NCBI GenBank assembly: GCA_000308255.3
Contig: HG326664.1
Location: 125,131-176,218 of the forward strand
Length of the DNA stretch: 51,088 nt
Origin: Anaerococcus pacaensis 9403502
GTDB lineage: Bacteria; Bacillota; Clostridia; Tissierellales; Peptoniphilaceae
Direction of reading: 5' to 3'
Part shown: positions 47,248 to 51,088 of the stretch, one piece after another
Numbering within the stretch: the first letter of the stretch is position 1
How the letters are laid out: each line of letters starts with the position of its first letter
Translations under genes and position numbers: made by a program
The notes under the pieces: model-generated
What the model was told of the DNA's origin: nothing
The model's database searches: none
Seen by the model: only the letters and a program-made list of their open reading frames with translations

Positions 47248-48618
47248 TTATAAGCGACTTAGGGCACTTTCAACTAGATTTGCTGTCTTATAAATATCAG
47301 CAAGTTTTGTGTAGTACCTTCCGTCATCTCCTTGTTTATATTCTACCCCTAATGAAATCATCTTCACATCTAAATTATTAAAGATAATCGATGAGTCTAG
47401 CGAGTACTGGGTCTTTATAACTGGAAGATGCTCACCGGTTAAATCAAAAAATGAACTTTCAAAGATTTCAGTAAGATAATTATCTTTATTCTTCCATCTT
47501 GGGATACTAAAGCTGTTTACAAGTTCACTAGTAGATATCTTCATAGCTATATTAGTTTTTTCAAGCATTTGATTCATCATCTCTTCTGATAATGACCTGT
47601 AGACTACTATAAATCTAATAGAGTCTGCAAAACTTCTCGATATGGCTAAGTTGATGGAGCTGATTAGTTGGTCATTTTCATTATCAACAGAAAAAGCTCC
47701 TATAGGGAGAAGTTCAATGAAACTCGCCAGATGATTATATGATAATTCATTCATTGGATGAACTTCTTCATTAGACATTTTCAGAAGACTTATATCCATA
47801 TCTGGCTCATGCTTCAAGTTTTTTTCTAATAGTTCGTTTTTATAAAGCTCAAATATATCATATAAGGCATTTTCGAATTCACTTTTCACTGTGAAATATA
47901 TATCACCAAAGCTTGGTATACTGTCATACCTATCACCTGCTTCAAAACCTGTTATATCAAGGTCAACCTTAGATTTTACTTTTCTAATAAAGCTAGTGAG
48001 AGTTTTAATAGCGTTAAGCCTTACCTTATCAATATCTTCACCAGCCCTACCCCCTATTAAATTTGAAAGACTTATTTTGTATGATTCGTAGCTATAGTCT
48101 GGGTCAAATCTTTCTAATGGAACTTTTATATTAGATAAAATCAGCGCACTAAATTCATCTGCTATACAATTTGATTGACGCAAATTTAGATTGATGATGT
48201 TACTGGTCCTAAGGATGTTTGATAAGCCGCTATAGGTCCTATTATCCTTTTGAATATTATTTTGAGTGATAAGAATATCAAAATCATTTGCAGAATATTT
48301 TAGCAAACTGCTGATTACCAACAGTGCGTTTACCAGATAGAAGTTCCTGCCTGAGCTTAATTCCAAATCATCATTTTCTGTTAAATTTATAGATTTATAC
48401 TCTCCCCTGGCATCTATATTTATATGAAGTATTGCCTTTGGGTCATCTCCCTTTTTTATATAAAGAGAGTCAGTAATCCCTAGGACCTCACAACCATAGC
48501 TATTAGCTTCATCTAGAATGTATTTTTTAGCTAGACTATCAGCTGCGCCTTGATTAATTAGGGTCTCAATTTTTTTTATATTTTCTAAGAGATTACTTTT
48601 TAAATTCTCGTATTCCAT
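47248..48618 (-). CDS. PepD/M20-like pseudo-peptidase with lost metal ligands
   Basis: Aligns along its length, by eye from memory, with the aminoacylhistidine dipeptidase PepD (M20 family): LSNLIGGRAGEDIDKVRLNA (about 185-203) for the family GGHSG block, SIPSFG for AIPREA, PRWKNKDN for YPGWKPN, and LDVKMISLGVEY for the MDMVSIGPT block. The metal-binding residues are gone: His to Asn67, Asp to Gly90, Glu-Glu to Asn120/Asn121, Asp to Leu146, GGHSG His to Arg191, and the HAGLECG His to Gln404. At 456 residues it is intact with no stop, so it is a maintained protein that likely binds or scaffolds rather than cleaves. It follows the cytoplasmic parvulin by nine bases. Confidence 0.82.
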   Translation of the reverse strand: MEYENLKSNLLENIKKIETLINQGAADSLAKKYILDEANSYGCEVLGITDSLYIKKGDDPKAILHINIDARGEYKSINLTENDDLELSSGRNFYLVNALLVISSLLKYSANDFDILITQNNIQKDNRTYSGLSNILRTSNIINLNLRQSNCIADEFSALILSNIKVPLERFDPDYSYESYKISLSNLIGGRAGEDIDKVRLNAIKTLTSFIRKVKSKVDLDITGFEAGDRYDSIPSFGDIYFTVKSEFENALYDIFELYKNELLEKNLKHEPDMDISLLKMSNEEVHPMNELSYNHLASFIELLPIGAFSVDNENDQLISSINLAISRSFADSIRFIVVYRSLSEEMMNQMLEKTNIAMKISTSELVNSFSIPRWKNKDNYLTEIFESSFFDLTGEHLPVIKTQYSLDSSIIFNNLDVKMISLGVEYKQGDDGRYYTKLADIYKTANLVESALSRL

Positions 48619-48627
48619 AACAATTGC

Positions 48628-49368
48628 CTAATAGTATTTCTTAACCTCAGCATCTTTAGCTAGTTCGTTTATAACTTCTAGGTACTTTTCTTGTCTTTTG
48701 ACCATTTCATAAGTGTTTCTTACTTGGTCTTTGATATCGTCATAGTTTTGTTCACTGGTTTGTTTATCATCAAGTTTTATTATGTGGTAGCCAAACTGTG
48801 ATTTAACTGGTTTTGAAATCTCGCCCACCTCAATAGTATCTAGGCCATCTTGAAACTCTTCTACCATGATCCCTTTTGGGAATGTACCGAGTGAACCGCC
48901 ATTTTCTTTGGATGGATCTAGGGAATATTTCTTTGCCGCCTCAGCAAAGTCTAGGCCATTCTTTATCTCTTCGAGTATTTCATTTGCCTTAGCTTCGTCA
49001 TCTACAAGTATGTGGCTTGCGGTATAGGTCATTGGAGAGAATATGGTGTCCTTATTATCGTCATAGTACTTACGAACATCATCATCATTTATAGAAACAT
49101 CCATAAAAATCTTGTGCATAGCATAATTTTTAAGCATATTATCACGGACTTTATTCAGTTCTTCTTCAAATTCTATATCTTTATCTAAAGCTTTTTTCTT
49201 AGCGCCCTGAAGGAGTAGCTCTTGGTTTACTAATTCATCAGCTAGAGCATTAAAACCATCAGGAGTATTAAATCTATCTCTATCTTCGATTCCTTGAAGT
49301 AATTCAAAGAGGTCCTTTTGGGTGATTTTTACTCCATTTACCTCTGCTAATAGTTTATTTTCTGTCAT
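48628..49368 (-). CDS. Parvulin-type peptidyl-prolyl isomerase without a signal peptide
   Basis: SurA/PrsA-like architecture: an N-terminal chaperone domain (LAEVNGVKITQKDLFELL to about 105), one rotamase domain (ASHILVDDEAKANEILEEI, GGSLGTFPKGIMVEEF, FGYHIIKLDD; about 113-205) and a C-terminal helix. PrsA in Firmicutes is a lipoprotein, but this protein starts MTENKLLAEVNG with no signal or lipobox, so it should be cytoplasmic, like a trigger-factor-type foldase. GAGGAG precedes the ATG. It shares one base with cvfB. Confidence 0.9.
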   Translation of the reverse strand: MTENKLLAEVNGVKITQKDLFELLQGIEDRDRFNTPDGFNALADELVNQELLLQGAKKKALDKDIEFEEELNKVRDNMLKNYAMHKIFMDVSINDDDVRKYYDDNKDTIFSPMTYTASHILVDDEAKANEILEEIKNGLDFAEAAKKYSLDPSKENGGSLGTFPKGIMVEEFQDGLDTIEVGEISKPVKSQFGYHIIKLDDKQTSEQNYDDIKDQVRNTYEMVKRQEKYLEVINELAKDAEVKKYY

Positions 49369-50132
49369 TATATCTCCTCTACTAGTTCAATTCTATTATC
49401 ATATATTTTGATGTCATTATTTTTATAAAGCCTGCCTATAGCACGTTTAAAGGACGACTTGCTCATAGCAAAAACTTTATTTATCTTCTCTGGAGAAGAT
49501 TTGTCAGACAAGTATACTACTCCATTATTATCATGGAGATAATCGAGAATCATATCAGAGTCATTGTCTATTTCAAGATGAGCTCTTTTTCTTAGTGATA
49601 ACTCAATTTTGCCATCAGATTTGACTTCTTTAACGCGAGCTTCTACCAATTCACCTTCTATATGGACTCCCCTTAGCTCGTTGATTCGAAGTAACGAATC
49701 ATATTTATTATCTATTGCTACAAAAGCACCGATTGATTTATTGATAGAATAAATCCTTCCTGATACCTCATCATTTTCGCTAAAGTCATGGTCGGTAGAA
49801 AGTAGGTCACGTATCTTGCTAGTTAGATAGATAAAACCATTTTTATCTAGTTTAAAGGCTACAGGATAGGTCATTTCTAGTATTATCCTGTAGGTACGTT
49901 CAGTAAAAGGCATAAATATATGGTTGCCACCTTCTATTTCAAAGTAGACACCTTTTTTATCGACTTCTACTGCATCAAGTTCATAGATTTTATCAAATTC
50001 ATAAGGAAAATCAGTAGTTGCCTTTAGTATCTGTCCCCTATCGTAATAGAGATATGCTTTTACTTCATCACCTTGATTTAAATCTCTAACTTCTTTTTTG
50101 TCTATTTGAGCATCGCCATGTTTAGTGGCCAA
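49368..50132 (-). CDS. cvfB: CvfB-like S1/winged-helix RNA-binding protein
   Basis: RNA-binding protein of the CvfB family (virulence/expression regulator in Staphylococcus and Streptococcus). S1-like OB folds occupy residues about 15-180 and a C-terminal winged helix is clear (MILDYLHDNNGVVYLSDKSSPEKI, SKSSFKRAIGRLYK). The coordinates use the first ordinary start, a TTG at 50132 with no ribosome binding site. Homology and a good AGGAG at 50188-50184 suggest the true start is about 15 codons upstream, at ATT (50180) or ATA (50177), restoring the first S1 strands. It overlaps the parvulin gene by one base. Confidence 0.85.
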   Translation of the reverse strand: MATKHGDAQIDKKEVRDLNQGDEVKAYLYYDRGQILKATTDFPYEFDKIYELDAVEVDKKGVYFEIEGGNHIFMPFTERTYRIILEMTYPVAFKLDKNGFIYLTSKIRDLLSTDHDFSENDEVSGRIYSINKSIGAFVAIDNKYDSLLRINELRGVHIEGELVEARVKEVKSDGKIELSLRKRAHLEIDNDSDMILDYLHDNNGVVYLSDKSSPEKINKVFAMSKSSFKRAIGRLYKNNDIKIYDNRIELVEEI

Positions 50133-50186
50133 GTATGCTTTGTTTTTGCTAAATCTTTTTATTCTATACGAATTTATAATTTTCTC

Positions 50187-51023
50187 CTAACCTAACTCTT
50201 TCATTGTGAAACCTTCACCCACTACTTCTGATATTATATATGTAAATATGAAGGCCTTATCGTCTATTTTTAGTATTTCTTCTTGGATAATTGGATAGCG
50301 TCTGATAGTAGATATAGTAAGTACTAATTTTTTTTCGCGGCCAGTATATCCACCTTGGGCATGAAGTAAAGTTACACCTCTGTTAAATTTAGTAGTTAAA
50401 ACTTCATTAATTTCTTCGTATTTATCACTAATTACAACAAGAGCTATCTTTCTACCTAGACCTTGAATCATGTTGTTAAGTGCAATTGACTGAACGATTA
50501 TTGCGAGTATTGCATATAAAGATGGTTCAAGACCTATTACAAGCATAGATAAAAGTATAACTGTAAGGTCTGTCATAAATAAACTTGCTGGTATAGATAC
50601 CTTCAGATATTTATTGACAATGGATGCGATAACATCTGTTCCGCCTGATGATCCCCCGTTATAAAATATGATTCCAAGCCCTAGGGCTATAAATACCGGT
50701 CCAAATACCGTATTTATAATCATATCATTGGTTAAAATTGTGTCTGGGAATAAATTTTCAAGTATTATTATTGATACCGATATTACTACAGCTGATAGTA
50801 CAGACCTTTTGGCAAAGTTTGGTGAAATAAATATCCATCCCATTACAAGTACTAGGGCATTTAAAGCTAAGTTTATGATACCTATATCAATGCCAAATAT
50901 GGTTGATATTACTAGGGATAGACCAGACATACCTCCGGCTGCTATATGGTGTTGTAGTAAAAAAAAGTATAGGCCACCTGCCAAAATCACAGAGCCTATA
51001 AAAATAGAAATATTTTTTTTCAT
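50187..51023 (-). CDS. YitT-family membrane protein (DUF2179)
   Basis: Membrane protein of the YitT/DUF161 plus DUF2179 family. Five or six hydrophobic helices span residues 5-185 (GGLYFFLLQHHIAAGGMSGL is the family start block, FYNGGSSGGTDVIASI a second), and a soluble DUF2179 domain follows (about 195-275, RGVTLLHAQGGYTGREKKLVL). At 278 residues it is full length. GAGG seven bases before the ATG supports the start. The function is unknown; transport of an anion or amino acid has been suggested for relatives. The stretch 51024-51088 upstream shows only a poor promoter. Confidence 0.92.
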   Translation of the reverse strand: MKKNISIFIGSVILAGGLYFFLLQHHIAAGGMSGLSLVISTIFGIDIGIINLALNALVLVMGWIFISPNFAKRSVLSAVVISVSIIILENLFPDTILTNDMIINTVFGPVFIALGLGIIFYNGGSSGGTDVIASIVNKYLKVSIPASLFMTDLTVILLSMLVIGLEPSLYAILAIIVQSIALNNMIQGLGRKIALVVISDKYEEINEVLTTKFNRGVTLLHAQGGYTGREKKLVLTISTIRRYPIIQEEILKIDDKAFIFTYIISEVVGEGFTMKELG

Positions 51024-51088
51024 ACAATATCCTCTCTTTATTACTCTCTAAAAGCTTATCACAAAATGGATATTTGTACAATTATTAG

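Noticed and set aside
47248..48618. Active aminoacylhistidine dipeptidase
   Set aside because: The metal-binding His, Asp and Glu residues expected at the M20 sites are substituted.
51024..51088. YitT promoter TTGTAC - 17 - TAAGCT
   Set aside because: The -10 is poor and no alternative is better; not enough to list as a promoter.

Overview
The window is a gene-dense, low-G+C stretch from a Gram-positive anaerobe-type bacterium. It encodes 59 protein genes, 58 of them on the minus strand. Gene content and order follow Bacillus/Clostridium chromosomal neighbourhoods: alaS-ireB-ruvX-DUF1292, rplU-prp-rpmA-obgE, ruvC-ruvA-ruvB-queA-tgt-yajC and recJ-rel-dtd-MBL-aspS. An L27 with a Prp-cleavable leader, RNase J, SepF and IreB all point to Firmicutes. 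I infer a Tissierellia/Peptoniphilaceae-like organism (Anaerococcus or a relative) from the overall flavour of the proteins; that is a guess, not a demonstration. No rRNA, tRNA, CRISPR, prophage or complete insertion sequence is visible.

Layout, following minus-strand transcription from high to low coordinates. 51023-45453: YitT-like membrane protein, CvfB-like RNA-binding protein, cytoplasmic parvulin, a PepD-related protein that has lost its metal ligands, a DUF1292 protein, a TIGR01212-type radical SAM protein and a small P-loop protein. 45414-38309: an unknown protein, an RluD-type pseudouridine synthase, ROK glucokinase, a response regulator/histidine kinase/lipoprotein operon, RdgB and a YfcE-type phosphoesterase. 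38299-36065: a membrane protein with a basic tail, a HAD phosphatase and a second unknown protein. 36030-31525: RuvCAB, QueA, Tgt, YajC. 31451-20154: RecJ, Rel, Dtd, MBL hydrolase, AspS, an RseC-like protein, GlyA, Der, PlsY, GpsA. 20084-17519: SepF, YlmH, LspA, Ung.

The single plus-strand gene, a YprB-type exonuclease, lies at 16619-17524, convergent with ung and divergent from a cysteine desulfurase. Then come cysteine desulfurase-thiI, rplU-prp-rpmA, and a long run obgE-yhbY-nadD-yqeK-rsfS-comEA-rrf2-alaS-ireB-ruvX-DUF1292-fur-rnj-trmR-trhP that ends in a terminator at 1561-1584. At the left edge is thiC behind a TPP riboswitch. The first 42 bases may be the tip of an insertion sequence.

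Most genes overlap or sit within a few bases of each other, so translational coupling is probably widespread. The theme is housekeeping translation: tRNA modification (TrhP/TrmR, ThiI, QueA/Tgt, RluD-like), tRNA charging and proofreading (AlaS, AspS, Dtd), ribosome assembly (L21, L27, Prp, Obg, RsfS, YhbY, Der), stringent response (Rel), and DNA repair (RuvABC, RecJ, Ung, RuvX). I found no obviously new multi-gene system. The best leads are the catalytically stripped M20/PepD homolog, two unknown proteins that share a motif, the lipoprotein attached to the two-component operon, a CvfB gene with no conventional start codon near its ribosome binding site, a probably leaderless exonuclease mRNA, and hairpins at the thiC and ylmH starts that seem to do double duty.
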